A DNA stretch of 64,000 nucleotides, from positions 26,339,795 through 26,403,794 of the forward strand of contig NC_092670.1 of assembly GCF_964355755.1 (NCBI RefSeq). Direction: 5' to 3'. Made by a program: the position numbers and the translations under genes. Origin of the DNA: Antedon mediterranea (Eukaryota; Echinodermata; Crinoidea; Comatulida; Antedonidae). The notes under the pieces are model-generated. The model made no database searches, had not been told where the DNA came from, and saw only the letters and a program-made list of their open reading frames with translations. This document shows, in pieces, positions 22,415-36,400 of this stretch (positions are counted from its first letter, which is position 1; each line of letters opens with the position of its first letter).

Positions 22415-22910
22415 TTAGCCATGGGGACGATTCGGGCCTGAGACGATTCGGCCCTGAGATGATTCAGCCCCGGGACAATTCGGCCCGGAAAATTTCGGCT
22501 CTGAGACGATTCGGCATACTTATATTTATCGGCTTTGATATGCATTTTATTCTAGGGATAAAGATGCAATAAAGCAAAAATTTTCAAAACATTGTCGAAA
22601 ATAATATTTTTTTAATCACGCAAACGATGTAAACAAGTTACGCACTCTGTTGGCCGCTTGGCGAATGCACGAAATAAACAAGGTTTTCGAAGTAATAAAT
22701 TGAATATTAAATTAGGTTTTTTTAGTATTTTTTTTTATATATTATATCAATATCAATAAAATATGGTTTGTTAAACACCTTTAAACACTTGATAAATACC
22801 AAAAAAATGAATATGAATTTGGTCTAAAGTGAGACGTTTCGGCCCACAAAGTTGGGTATTTGGGCCCAAAATAGTCCCAGGCCGAATCATCTCGGGGCCG
22901 AATCGTCGTG
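22415..22910. mobile_element. Element with GACGATTCGGCC subterminal repeats
   Basis: The left end has four to five tandem variants of a 16-17 bp unit (GACGATTCGGCCCTGA); the right end carries the same unit inverted (22805-22905). A lone copy sits at 39660-39692. Interior is AT-rich without coding capacity. Confidence 0.6.
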
Positions 22911-22919
22911 GAACCCAAT

Positions 22920-25900
22920 GGGGGCCTGTGGCTTAAATACGCAATGTTGAGAATTCCCAAAATAGGACCATGGGGTTGCGGTAAAAAAGGGTTGCGGAAC
23001 GCTGGTCTAAATGGATAACCTGTTGGTTCATTTTAGGCAAAATTCATATGGGTTCCTTAAGGATTGAGAGTGCACAGGGAGATTTATTCTATGAACATAT
23101 CACTATGAGTCCACATTTTCACCCCACATTTTCACCCCACATATAACCCCACATAGAGAACCCTAAAGGTCCATGAAGGATCGGCCCTTGGGTTCATTTG
23201 AGCAAATCCATGTTCTTAAAAGATCAAGGGTGCACATTTAGTTTTTTTCCATATAGTTCAATCTATGAACTATTTACCCCCTTGTAATTTCTAATACAAG
23301 GCCTTAAGTAGCGCATATATAGAGACCCCAAAAGGGCAAATCCATATGGGTTATTTTAGAATCCTGTACTGTGTGTACAGGCAACTTTTTCCTGTATGGG
23401 CCAGCCTATTGAGACCAAATGTTTTACCAATTTCCATTAAAGAACCGGTATGGCCCATTGGATCCTATATGGCATGCGGATTATTCTGAAAAACTTTATA
23501 GGTTCCTTCATAAGGAGAAGGCACCCTTTCCTGTACATAATCAATTTCGATGTGGGCTCTTCATACAGTACTAAAGTGTTACAATCAATATATGTTATCA
23601 AAATATAGAATAAATGTATTAATTTATGTCAAAGGTCAATAACCACATCTTTTGTTAGACTCTAAATAAAAATATATACCTTGGGAACAATTTGCACCTA
23701 GTTTTAATTCTCTCAGACGTTAATTAGATATGGCGAAAATAGTTCAAAGGTCAAAATTGCTAAAAATAGGGTTTCCGGTCAATTTGACAAATAAATTTCT
23801 GTTGAATCAACCCAAAATGTCCAGAAATTCCTGAGATATAGCATGTTTTTATGAAAATAGCGGCCATTTTGTTTATGCTAATTACGCAAATTGCTCACCT
23901 GATAAAAAAAATTCTTTATTCTGATGGTATTGAGAATCAAAAATCCATAAAAAAAAACTATACAAAACATTGCAAGGTTATGGCTGCCGGACTATAATTA
24001 AATGTTATGTAATAAGGAAATCGTGACAATCACTTTTTTGCCGATGAAAGTAGGTTTTCATTGGGTAAACTCTATTCACTTCTCTAATGGGATGTACACC
24101 TAATGACCAGGGTTATCCGCAACACCAAAGGTGTTTAATATACCTGTAATAAAACTCGTATTCATAACATTTTTCTTGAAAATTCTTTTTAATCAAAATG
24201 AGTTATAGAGAGATTGTCTAACATAAGCTGTGATGATTTATTTTCTATGCCAGAAACACATACAAGTGTTTAAAGATGTGTACAATTAAAATCCTAAATC
24301 TTCTAACTTTTGAAACAATTCTTGCAATATTGAGACAATGATGTTTGCATCTCTCACGTGATGAATCTTTACAATAATATCAATAAAAAAACAAATATTT
24401 TCTAAAAAACAACTATGATTGGCCCACTAGACTGCAGCAATAACTTATAATCAGTTTAACAGTCCGGAATGTGAGGTAGATTCAAAACCCATTATAACAT
24501 CGGCATATCCATGGTTACAACCTAAGCAACATAAAAACAAAATTTGCACATTCTAGAAGGAAGGGCTTCCACTGGCACTCTTTTGCATCCAATAACTAAT
24601 AGTAATACCATTTACAAATACAATCTACTACTGTACTTATCAAATATGTAGAATGTAAAAGGACCAATTAGATTGGAATAATGTTCATACCATCTAAACT
24701 AACAGATACTTAAAAGTTGCTAAAATTAAGTATTTCATTTTATATAGATTATGTTCTGTGCTATATACATCAGTATTGTCAATGAACTGATCAATAATTG
24801 TATGCATAAAATACCAAATAAATAATTTAATTGATTTCCATTTCATTAACCATTCAAGGATATTGATTTTGTGCCATTACTGGCAGTAATATTTGAAATA
24901 AATAAATTGAGTAAAATATGGCGCAATTATAATCTTTATAAAATCTTTATTTCTTTGCCATTTTATTGATAATTAATTTGATAGAATTTCTTTCATATAA
25001 AACTGTGTATTGCACTGAAATAATTGTAAAGGATACATGGGCTAAACCATTACATATCAATAATATAAGAAACCATTACATAACAGGATTAAGCAAAACT
25101 ACAGCAAAAAGTTTCAATACAAATGAGTTGTATGTTATAACATTACAGTAAGGCACATCGTAAAAATATTTTGTTCTATTAATGATATGCAATAATAATG
25201 TACAGAACCAAATATGCTTTACAACATGCAGGAAAGATACTTGAATACTTGTTTATTATAATATTGAGATTGGTTATATTTTTTGTAATTTTTTTATTTG
25301 TGGAACGCATCAAACAATACATGGAACGTTGTCGGAAAAAAAAAACCAAAACCAAACCCAATATACCTGTACATACATACCATACTTTAACATAAATTGA
25401 GTGCTTCTTAAAGGCTCTACTTTTGGGGGTTTTTGGTAATATCTCAAATACCGAGTGCTTGGAATCAGTAAAAACACCCTTGGAACAATTTTAATTGAAT
25501 TTAAGGTAGGATTTAAAATAAAAGGTATTGTACATAGCTATAGATACTACTACTACCTAAAGCTAAATTGAAACTGTTATGTTAAACATTATATAGTATA
25601 TTATACAAAAAAAGGACTGTGAATATAACATATCATGTATATTATATATGCCTATATCGACTGTATGATTTTTAACAACCACAGCCTATACAAAAAACGG
25701 GGTCATCACGTGAACGATGCAAATCAAAATCTATTCATTGTTGATTGAAAAACCAACTTTTCATCAATCATATCACATCTATCATCATTTATATCTTTAT
25801 CCATAATTTGACCTTTAACCACTTGATACAATCCATTCATCACTAAAAAGAGTATTAAACTGAAAATTTACCTTAAGCTACAAATGTGTTGTTCTAAAAC

Positions 25901-28900
25901 TACCTTAACTATAATTATGCAAAACATGGTAACACAAAAACAAAACACAGAAATTTCAGCTACTCTACTTGCAGCACATTTACAGCAACAAATTCATATT
26001 ATCCCTTTTTTCGCACTGCTTTGGGTAACAACTTTACATAGAGAATTTACCAGGAGTTATAAACAATTACAAACAACACAACTAAAGGCAATGATAAATG
26101 GAAGAACATGAGTAGAAACGTATCAAACAAAAATCATCATCACCACCACAATTTCTAATACCTGCCAATCTGCTCAAAACAAAGTACCTTTGTTTAAGGT
26201 TTGATATTCATGAGTGCACCTCTGGATTTGAATATCAAATTTGCATATTATTTCAGCGGGTCTATTATCATTATTAAGTAAATTGCTAATCTATTTTTAA
26301 CTGTAAAACACATATAACAGAACAAAAAATCTCATAAAAATTAACAAAATCAGCTAATTGTGATTTGTTTAATGTTCATTTCCATCTTTACTTACATAGT
26401 TGCCATGTAAAAATTCAAGCAACTCCATGATCACTCCTCAAAATTCCCTGATTCCATCCATATAAAACTATGTTCAATCACATCATGTTCTCTTTCCATC
26501 CGTACAAAATATATTGTTATATTGCCTATTTTCATTTGGTTGCTAGATATTCAATAGATTTGTTCGATTTGTTTTTTGAAGGATGAAAAGTAAACAGGAT
26601 TCATACATACATTGCATGTTTTCTCATTTAGATTCCTTTCAACAATTTAAAAGGTAATGTGTACATGATATGTAGATTGGCACTTTATTTTAACCATTCA
26701 TTTGTTGCATAGATATTTAATGCTACACATATACCTTAATGCTAAACATTATTTATCATCTGTAGCCTTCCAAGTCCTTAATACAGCAATTGTTCAGACT
26801 AATTAATGTGACTATTTTCAACCTTATCATGGAATAAACCTTGGAATATGCACATACCACTGATGCCTTAACCGCATCATGATGGTACACTATTTTATAC
26901 GTTACTGCACCTTTCCTTTCTCTTATTTATCATCTGGAATTAAACAGTAAATGGTAAATTCTGGATTTCACTTACATAGGTATAAATCTTCAATTTCACA
27001 TAATTTAGTTTTTAAAAATTCTTACTCTTTTAACTCAATTATGTACTACTATAATCATTCCACAACAATTTACCAAGAAAAACAAACCAAGCATGTGTTT
27101 ACTTCTGTAGAAGGTAATGCATAACATAATTTCAATAAACAATTTAATTTACAAAAACAAGTTTTTTGAAGTGTTAAGAACCACTAACATTAACAATTAG
27201 ATTCAAAATTTACCACAAAATCTACCATTCTTTGATTCACCATATAATAACTACTGTATTGGGCAATTTCTAACCAACATTTAAACATGTAACACTTTCA
27301 CCCAACACTTTTACTAGCCAAATTACATTTTTAAAATTCTAGAATCAATTCTACAGTAATGTTTAAAAACCTACCTAATATTTAGATTAGCATCTTTTCT
27401 TATTTTTTGTTAGCACTAATGAAACATACACCTCCAGATAACCAATGACATTACACATTCATAGTTTTTATTCAAGTTGAAAATTGTAAACACTTATTGT
27501 TGCTGAATTAAAGCACATTCTTGAATGCTTAAACATTTTGAATGATCAATTCAATTAAAATGCATCTGAAATCCACAGGATAATAACTATACTTATACTA
27601 CACATAAAAACCTCAACAAGTCTATATTACAAATCAAAGTTAAATCTAATCTACTTGAAGACAATGTATGCATAAACTTAAAATTATCTTAAATAACAAT
27701 TACTGTATACATAAAAGTGCATATCACCTTACAACTAAAGACCACTTCTTGAAGATACAAAAATTACTACACATCATATTTCACTAGAAATGATCTTTAA
27801 TTGGAATAATGCTACTTTTAATTTTTTTACTTTAAAACAATGATTTTTAAACACTGTTACCTATTTCTTGAATATTGTTTTCCTGTAGTTTATGTTTTCA
27901 AATTATGTTACCAAAGTATGTTGTACACTATAGTCCAGTAAAGATAAGTCAAATATAGGGTGAACCTAAAAGAAACTGGAACAGAATTTTTGTTTTGTTT
28001 TGTCTGGTAAATATGGTTCAAATGAACATCATATCCAACGTTTATTCGGACATCAGGAAGTGGGTTAATTAGCATAAATTCAAAATGTCCGCCATTTGGT
28101 ATTTTGAAGCCCCATATCTCCATAACTATTGGATTTAGACCACCTAAGTGCATTACGAGTAGATATAAATGTGATATTAAACATTCTAATTAGCATAATT
28201 AAATTCCCATATGACGTACCTATGACATCATATGGTAGTTGTGATGTCATATATTATGTTATAACTGCTTAAATGACATTATACTATGCAAAGAATTTAG
28301 GAACTGCAGGAAAACAAGTTTGTTGAAATGAACATCATTTACAAAGTTTACCAAAATCAGAAGTCAGGAAGTGGGTTAATTAGCATAAATTCAAAATAGC
28401 CACTATTTACTATACCATTTTAAAGCTTCATATCTCCTTAACAGTTGATTTTAGACCACCTAAGTGCATTGCGAGTAGATATAAATGTGGTGTTATTAAC
28501 CTTTTCAATTAGCATATTTAAATTACCATATAGCGTACCTATGTCATCATAAGATTCGACCCCATCGTAAATATGGAGTTGGATCACAGTTTCCCATATA
28601 AAGTACATACATAGAAAATGTAATAGTTGGCTCCATCAAAATACTTCCACCATACATGTAGGCACAGCATGTTAATTTTGAACTGAACAGTTCTTGCTTC
28701 GAATATAATTCATCCCTCCGTTTCGTGGCATGTGTAGAGCATTACAAAGATGTTAAAAATTTGCTCCTTAAGATGTTTTCTTTAACTACCGATTATTCCA
28801 CTATTTTTTTTGCTTTTTCTGTCTTAAAACGCAATCGTTTTATTAATGATGGCAAAGTAATAGATTTAGTAGATCCCCATCTGCATTCAAAGTTTCTATT

Positions 28901-30376
28901 CCATTTTTCTGACATTTTCTGTCAAGGAAGTTGAATACTGCTTGTTGTAGCAAAATTAAATATTGTAATTAGTAGAGGCAAGTTTGAAAATTACTTTATA
29001 ACTGTAACAACCCCTTTTGAATTCCATTTATGTGTTATGCCGTATCTTTTTTAACTGATGGTTTTTCATCCTTGTTGGCACATTATTGAATGTCCTTGTT
29101 ATATGCTATATTTTGTAAATGAGGAAACTTAATGATCAATTTCAATAGTCTTTACATTTTCCCTAGGTCATTTGAGCAGTATAGTGACATTTTTTTTGGG
29201 TGTAGTAAATAGAGGCCATTTTGAATTTATGCTAATTAACCCCCTTTTTGAAGTCCGATTTTGGTAAACTTTGAATATGATGTTCATTTGGACCATTACA
29301 ACCAGACACAAAATTTCTGTTGCAATTTGTTCTAGGTTCAACCATATTTTTTACTGGAATAATTATTTCACATCACAAAATTTAGTAATTTGAGGTGTAA
29401 ATTCATGCAAAATAATCCACTTTTTTAGTGATGGAATTCAAAAAGATTTTAACAATTTAAACATTATTAGGGCTTACTGTAATAACTGAACAATGATTAA
29501 AACAGTAATTAGTAACTCCACAGTTACTATAGTAACATTGTTTATACAAGTATATACATAAATTTAGGTACACACAAAAAGCAATAAAACAATTTTACTC
29601 TTTTAAAACATAAAGCTTCTTTCAGACATCCTAGAGGACTTTCAAAGAGAATTATACAAATGAGAGAAAATCAGCTTGCATTCAACAGTCTATAAAGACC
29701 CTTGAAATTTGCCATCAGATATCCTACAGACATTCAGACATCCAACAAACTTTCTTCAAACGTCTTAGAGATAAGACCTTTCTTCAGAAGTCCTAGAGAC
29801 CTTTTGTCGGACATCCTAGAGACCTTTCTTCAACCTTTCTCGAAAGCTTTCATGAGAGATCCAGGAAGCTTTGGCTACTCGTTTTTTCTGGCACTTAAAT
29901 GCATCTGCATTCATTTTGTTGATTTTCATCATTGGAGAGGAAAAATGTGAAAGATAATAATTGAAACTTATCAGCCCCTATATTCAGTACCTTTGTAAAG
30001 TCTGCATTGCTGACACACACACCTTTGAAATAATAAATATAAATATTTCAATTTGATGCAAAAATAAATGATTATATATTATTTGTAGTTGTAGTAGTAA
30101 TGTTGTGATGTGGACTATTGAAACATTTCTGCCAAATTTGCATCTGAGGATTGAGTGTTTTACTAAAAGAAACCAAGACCTAAAATAAATTGTTGACACA
30201 TTTTTGTTTTCAGTGGCAATAGAAAATGCTTAACTTTTCATGATTTTTGGGAGTTTCAGTTGGCCATTCCAAAGCTTAAGTTATTTACAAATTCAATAAT
30301 TTTAGATACAAAATGCAACAGTCATGAATTATTAAATGCATGGCAGTGAGAAGTTGATAAATACCCGTTTTACTGG
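22920..30376. other. RBMS 3' flank, possibly including a long 3' UTR
   Basis: No gene recognised in 7.4 kb. The part nearest the RBMS stop may be 3' UTR on the minus strand. 27930-28540 holds two tandem copies of a repeat and 29200-29365 an inverted copy. 29620-29850 has a loose repeat of CATCCTAGAGACCTT. The rest is AT-rich with scattered short open frames. Confidence 0.45.
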
Positions 30377-30439
30377 TTACTTGGCTTGCTGAGCAGTATA
30401 ATACTGCTGTGCTTCATCTACTGGCAGTCCACTGGCATC
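30377..30439 (-). CDS. RBMS: RBMS-like terminal coding exon and stop
   Basis: [20 protein letters not shown] followed by TAA at 30379-30377. Acceptor CCTAG is in phase with the previous exon. The 3' UTR should extend left from here; its end was not identified. Confidence 0.82.
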   Translation of the reverse strand, partial: DASGLPVDEAQQYYTAQQAK

Positions 30440-33400
30440 CTAGGTGATACAAATAATATACAGGTTTGAATAACAAATGCTACCCAACTCAATATACACA
30501 AGAATCTTAATTTTTTTACAGGGATGCTGATGAATTTCCTCACATCCTATTCTTTATGGTCTAATAATTTATTTATTTTTAGCCTTACCTCAACAGTTAA
30601 TGGCTGAAGAACTTGTGTGGAATAGCCTTGTGGGTACTGAGCTTGTAAATACTACAAATGAGAACAAAATGAGAACAAGATATTGTAAGTGGTTAATGGT
30701 TCGTGGTTGTCAAAATAAATACATAAGATGTTATACAATACAATTTAATGGAATCACTTGTGTAACAGTGGCACACGTTAGACAATACCTAACGGTGCAT
30801 CCAAAGCAAAATTAAAAAAATTAGTACTCAATATTTTGCGAATAATAAATCTTAAATAAGATAATCAACATTATTTTGTAATCAAACAGGACTATTTTAT
30901 TTGGTAATAAAATGTAAACAGTATCGCTTTAAGAAAAGAGATGCTTACACATACCATGAAAGCTTCAGTTTCTTTTTGTCTTACGTGGGTTCATCCCACT
31001 TTTATTTCCATAAATACATATATATTGTACAGTATATTTCTGTTGTACATCACTTTAAATGTTCTGACTTATTGTGTTTTAAATTATGTTCACATATATC
31101 TTAGCTTATCTTACTTTAATATTAAACTATTTATTATTAAAAAAAACCAAAAAAAAACTTCAGTTTCTAATGGAAGGATGTCTGCATATATCAATAGAAT
31201 AGAATCTTGGGTATAGGATAGCAGAATGGGTAGAGTATAGAAGCATGAATATAGATTATAAGCATGGGTGGATAGAAGTCTTGGTATAGAATAGAAGCAA
31301 GTGTCAAAACCCACACTTGTTCATGATAATTGATAGATACAATATTTTAACCACATATTATTCACATGTTAGGTTGAATTTTTGAATAATAAATATTAAA
31401 GTCCCATTCCCTACGTTTTTTAGATGTAATATAAGGTCATAAACTACATTTAATGTAGAAATAAATACTATGCAAAAAATCCCAACATTTATTGCGCTCG
31501 AATTAATATTTTCGTTTTTTTTCTGTCATTCGGGTTATAACTAACTGTGTACAGTTTATACTGTAGTCCTTATCCGAGAAGACTTGTTCCACCACCAGAA
31601 CTAGGAACGAGTTAGCATGCCTCAAACCCATGCCGATATTGTTGGCTCTTTAGATACAGTGCCCCAGCCTTAACCGCTCAGCCATTTGACTTATCGTCAG
31701 AACTCAGGCCAGGAGGTCAACCAACTACACGATTTTCTACTATAATTGTCCTTTATTTTATTTCTCGACTTTTCTTGGAGATAAGTTCTTTTTTTTTCCA
31801 TCAACAATTTTACGATTATAATTTTAATGTAAAGATTCTATATATGTAACATTGTTCTGAATATTTTATATTTTTGTACTTATATGTTTTGTCGAGGGCC
31901 TTGATTAATGATCAGTTTCTTCCTTGGAATTGGATAGGCCTACCTCATTAAAGATGGTATTAAATGATAAAGCATGGGTATAGAACCCTACAGTAGGTTA
32001 TTAGGGGCTTAGTTGTACAAGAGTGAAATTACACTCTTCCCTGATAGTAGGCTAAGTTAGGTTATGCTTTCATAACAAAAGGATTATATAAAATATATTG
32101 CAGTACAGAGTGTTGCCTGATAAAATAAAGCAGTTTTGGACACCATTAGAAATACTGTATCTTTCAAAGCTTTATGGATAATAATATGAACAGTTTGTGA
32201 GAACTTACTGTTCCAGCAAGCTGGATCTGTCCCATGTGTGCGACATTTGGTACAATGCTTTGTTGCGGAAGAGAAAGATTACCGGTTGGGTCAAGTGCTT
32301 GGGTCATCTATGTATGAAAAATATGAAAATAATGTTAGTTTTAAAGAACATAGATTATGCAGATATTTGAACATGCAATTTACAATTTCATATTTTCTGA
32401 TAATGAAGTCAGGTCCATAAAATATTTTGTTCTAAAATACAGAAATTGACAGTCAGCATGATTGCCATATAACTCATCAATCATCATCGGTTACGCTATT
32501 CGTCTTGGGTAGACATTGCGTACGCTAATCGTTCTCATGACTCTCTTTCGGTGGTCTGATGGTGTCATTAACTTTGCGATCGATGTAGTTGCTTTTTTGA
32601 GTTCTTTCTTTATGTTTCCTATCCAGGTAGTTTTTGGTCTGCCAACTGGTCTTTTAACTTTTCGAATGGATTCTGTCAACGCTAATTTGGCTGGAGTGTC
32701 CATCGGAAGGAAGCCTTAGCATATGTCCAGTCCATTTGTATTTCTTTTCCTTATTATGTTTGACCATTTTAGTTCTTTCGTTCTGCTGTATAGTTTCTAT
32801 ATTTCTGATTGTGTACGGCAACTTAATGTTTATAATTTTTCTTAATAATTTCCTATGAAAACAGTCAATTTCGTCCTCTTGTTTTTTAGTTGTTGTCACT
32901 AATTCTGAGTTGTACATTTTATTTATTTATTTGTACAAATGTACTGATTTCCAAAGTGGTTCAGTCAACATAGAATGAATATGCTTCTGACGTATACATT
33001 GAATAGTCTCATTTTTACTTGGGGTATCCGAGTCTAGGACTCGCTCATTTTCGTCTCCTCCTCCTCCATTTGGACACTATTGAGCTGGGATTTGGCATGA
33101 ATATACTACAGGGACATGTCCTCAAAGCTATAGAGTCGGATTTTTATATTTCAAACCTGATGCAGCCATATCACTCGAAGATGGTACCGTATAGCTGTAT
33201 TTGGTAGCGAGGTTATTGATGTGTATTTGACGTCACACCCCGTCTTATGACGTCATTACAGCTTCTTTTGCTGTACTCCAAGTATCGCACATTCATGCTT
33301 TTTTGTTAATTAATTTGTTTAATTAAGAAGCCACAATGTGTGACACACACCACAGCGTTATTTTGTTATATGCGGCTTTTTGCCGTAGTGGAATATCACG

Positions 33401-36400
33401 TCTGCTTAACACGCAGAAGGTCCCCGGTTCGAGCGTGTGAAAAGTACTGTATACGCAATATGATATACAGTATATCCTATTTTTATTATTTTTTTTTAAA
33501 TTTGTATAATCGGTAATTATCAATTTTACACATTTTTTTTTTTTTTTTTTTTTTTTTTTTATTCATACTCATCCAACAGCGAGTAACTCGCCAATTACAG
33601 GATGGATAAACTATTTAATAATTTATCGTGCTTATAAACTAAGTCTCATTTGAGGCTTAGGGAGTGGAGTTGAAAGAGTCATGAGTTACAACCCTGCACT
33701 AGGTCAGGATTGAACCCGGGACCTTGGGATTGGAAGGCAAGCACGTTAACCACCAAGCTACAGCTCCACTCCACTTTGTGCTTATTACCGTATTTATTTG
33801 TAATTTAAATGGATTACAAAATTTTGTGTAACTCACATTTTTGGTGTAAGAGGTTTCGTAGTGTAGTGGTTATCAAGTCTGCTTAACACGCAGAAGGTCC
33901 CTGGTTCGAGCCCTGGCGAAACCTATTTGTCTTAAACTTTATGGCGAAATATACTGTATACGTAATATGATATAGAGTATATCTCGTTTTATTACTCGGG
34001 GTACCTAAGTCTAGGAATCTCTCATCGTTTCCTCTTCTTCTTCCATCCGGACACACTATGGAGTAAAAAGTGCGATTTATAAAGTACCACTCCTCCCTTA
34101 TTCGTTGTAGTATTGAGCTCTGGGATTTGGCATGAATATACTACAGGGACATATCCTCAAAGCTATAGAGCCGGATTTTTTAATTTCAAACTGGATGCAG
34201 CCATATGACGTCTCGAAGATGGTACCTTGTTGCCAAACGATTTTCGTCGTAATATAGCCGTGTTTGGTGTCATTTCAAAGGGACTTGGAGAATAAGAATA
34301 TATACAGTAAAACCTATTTATGATATTGTCACTTTGAATTTACATAATTTACCGTAATTATGCCATATCCGGTTATGTGACGTAACTTTTCGGAATATAG
34401 CCGTATTTGGTAGCGAGGTTATTGATGTGTATGTGACGTTACATCTGGTTTTATGACGTCATTACAGCTTCTTTTGCTGCTGTACCCCGAGTATCGCACA
34501 TTCGTGCTTGTTACTTCTAGTGATAAGTTTTGCTTGTTAGAATTTCTTTGTAGTTATTGAAGGGTGATATTGCGAGTTGTTTTCTGCGTTTCATATAGTT
34601 ATCTGTGTCAATTAGCGATCCTAGATATTTACATTTTTTCTAAGATTCGTCTCCTTTTCTTTTGATTATATATTCTTTTGTTTCAGTGTTGTTTATGATT
34701 AGGTTTCTGCTTTCTAGTTTCTATAGGTATGGTCTTCTTGATTTCTTCGACTTGCGTTTTTGAATTTGCCACCCATCCGATGTCATCTGCATATTGTTGA
34801 TCCATTATGAAAAATGGTGATTGTGGTAGTTGTTGGTTTTCATCATCGTGTTTCAGTGCTCTTGCAAGATAAAGAGTGAAAAGCACTGGACTCTTCTTGT
34901 GGAATACCGATGTTATGTAAATTTATATATAAATAATTGTTAAATAATATAATAAAGGATTGATTGATTTGATTGATTCATACTAATAGTAGCCTCAATG
35001 TACTTCAGTAGTTAAGTTTTCAAAATCGACGGTGATGTCAGGTTGCTAATGTGATTTATTTGTCCTTTTAAGCCAGTAGGTTTACCCTTTATAATCTGTT
35101 ATTATGAGTGGCATCTAAAAATGTAATAAAACTGGTTCAAATGTAATAAATATATTTTACTTAGCATTAAACTTGGGTACAAGCCAGTCCCTGATAGATA
35201 TGGGTAAGCCAAAATTGTGGGTACAAATTAGTAGGTATGATGTGACATGGGTAGGAGTTAATCTTAAAGGAAAAAACTGATGTTATTTATGTGGCAATAG
35301 AGTAGTCTGGGTCTGTCTTAAAGTGTTGATGGAAAGAAATATAGAAAAAACTGGAAAACAGAATCCAGTCAGCTAAATAGTTCTTGTATTGAAGTGAGAC
35401 CATATGTAGTTCGTCATCATTTAAGACCTTCTTGAGATCTGTTAATAGTTTCCCCCTGTTTACCGAATTGAAAGCCTTGCGCATATCCATTAGTAACACT
35501 ATTGTTTCATAGTCTTCTGTAGTTTCGCCTTCTCTGCTAGTAACCTAACACTGAATACCAGCCTTTTCTATATGCACATTGGGTTTGGGGTATTATACAT
35601 CGGTTGATCATACAGATAGCAATAATTTTTCTTATCATATTTAGCAGGATAACTGGTCTGTAGTTTTCTACCGGTCCGCGCTTTTTCCCGGGCTTCTGTA
35701 AGGGTACTAATATGCACTAATTTAGTTCCTGTGCTTTTACTATTTTTCAGTTTAGCATGGCTTTTTCTACTTCCTTTTCATTAAATGGCACGTTCATAGC
35801 ACTTGGTTCAACATTTGTTTCAGATTGGTTATCCCTATTGTAGAATGATTTTAAAAACTGTGTTATTTTCTGTGTTGTAATTTCTTCATTACTTGTTATT
35901 CCGTCTTCGCCTTGGACTACGATTGGTATTTTTGGTTTATTTCGTTGCATTTTCCTGATTACTTTATACATTCTATTGGAGTTGTCTTTGCTTTCTTCTA
36001 TATCTTTAATGTCATTTAGTAGTTGTTTTTCGTTTTGTTTAACAGTGGATTTCTTTCAGCATGATGTTCCTTTCTTTCTGTAGTCCATGTCTTCTTTCTT
36101 TGCATGTCGACGATTTGATTTGTAGTCGTAGAGCTGTTTCTGTTTTGCTAATAGCTTTTCTATTTGTCTATTATCCTTTTTTTCTATTATTTGGTGTTTT
36201 GAAACCTATAGTGTTTTCTGAAGCACTCTTACATGTTTCCACGATATTGTTCCACTTCTCTTGTACGTCTGCGGCATTTATTTCCTTTAATTTGCGATTA
36301 AAACTGTAAAGTATTTCTTTTTCGTATTGCTCTTTAATATTATCATTTTGAAATTTGTCAAAGTCCAATTTATTTTTATTTATTTTCCTCTTGTTTTTCT

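Noticed and set aside
24966-26111. Several short plus-strand frames as small genes
   Set aside because: AT-rich composition with Lys/Ile/Asn bias, no domains and no splice or start context; consistent with non-coding DNA downstream of RBMS.
29702-29950. 82-codon plus-strand frame
   Set aside because: Produced by a loose tandem repeat (CATCCTAGAGACCTT); no family features.
33360-33440. Second functional tRNA-Val
   Set aside because: The 5' acceptor half and the 3' end do not pair; it is a degraded relative of 33853-33923.
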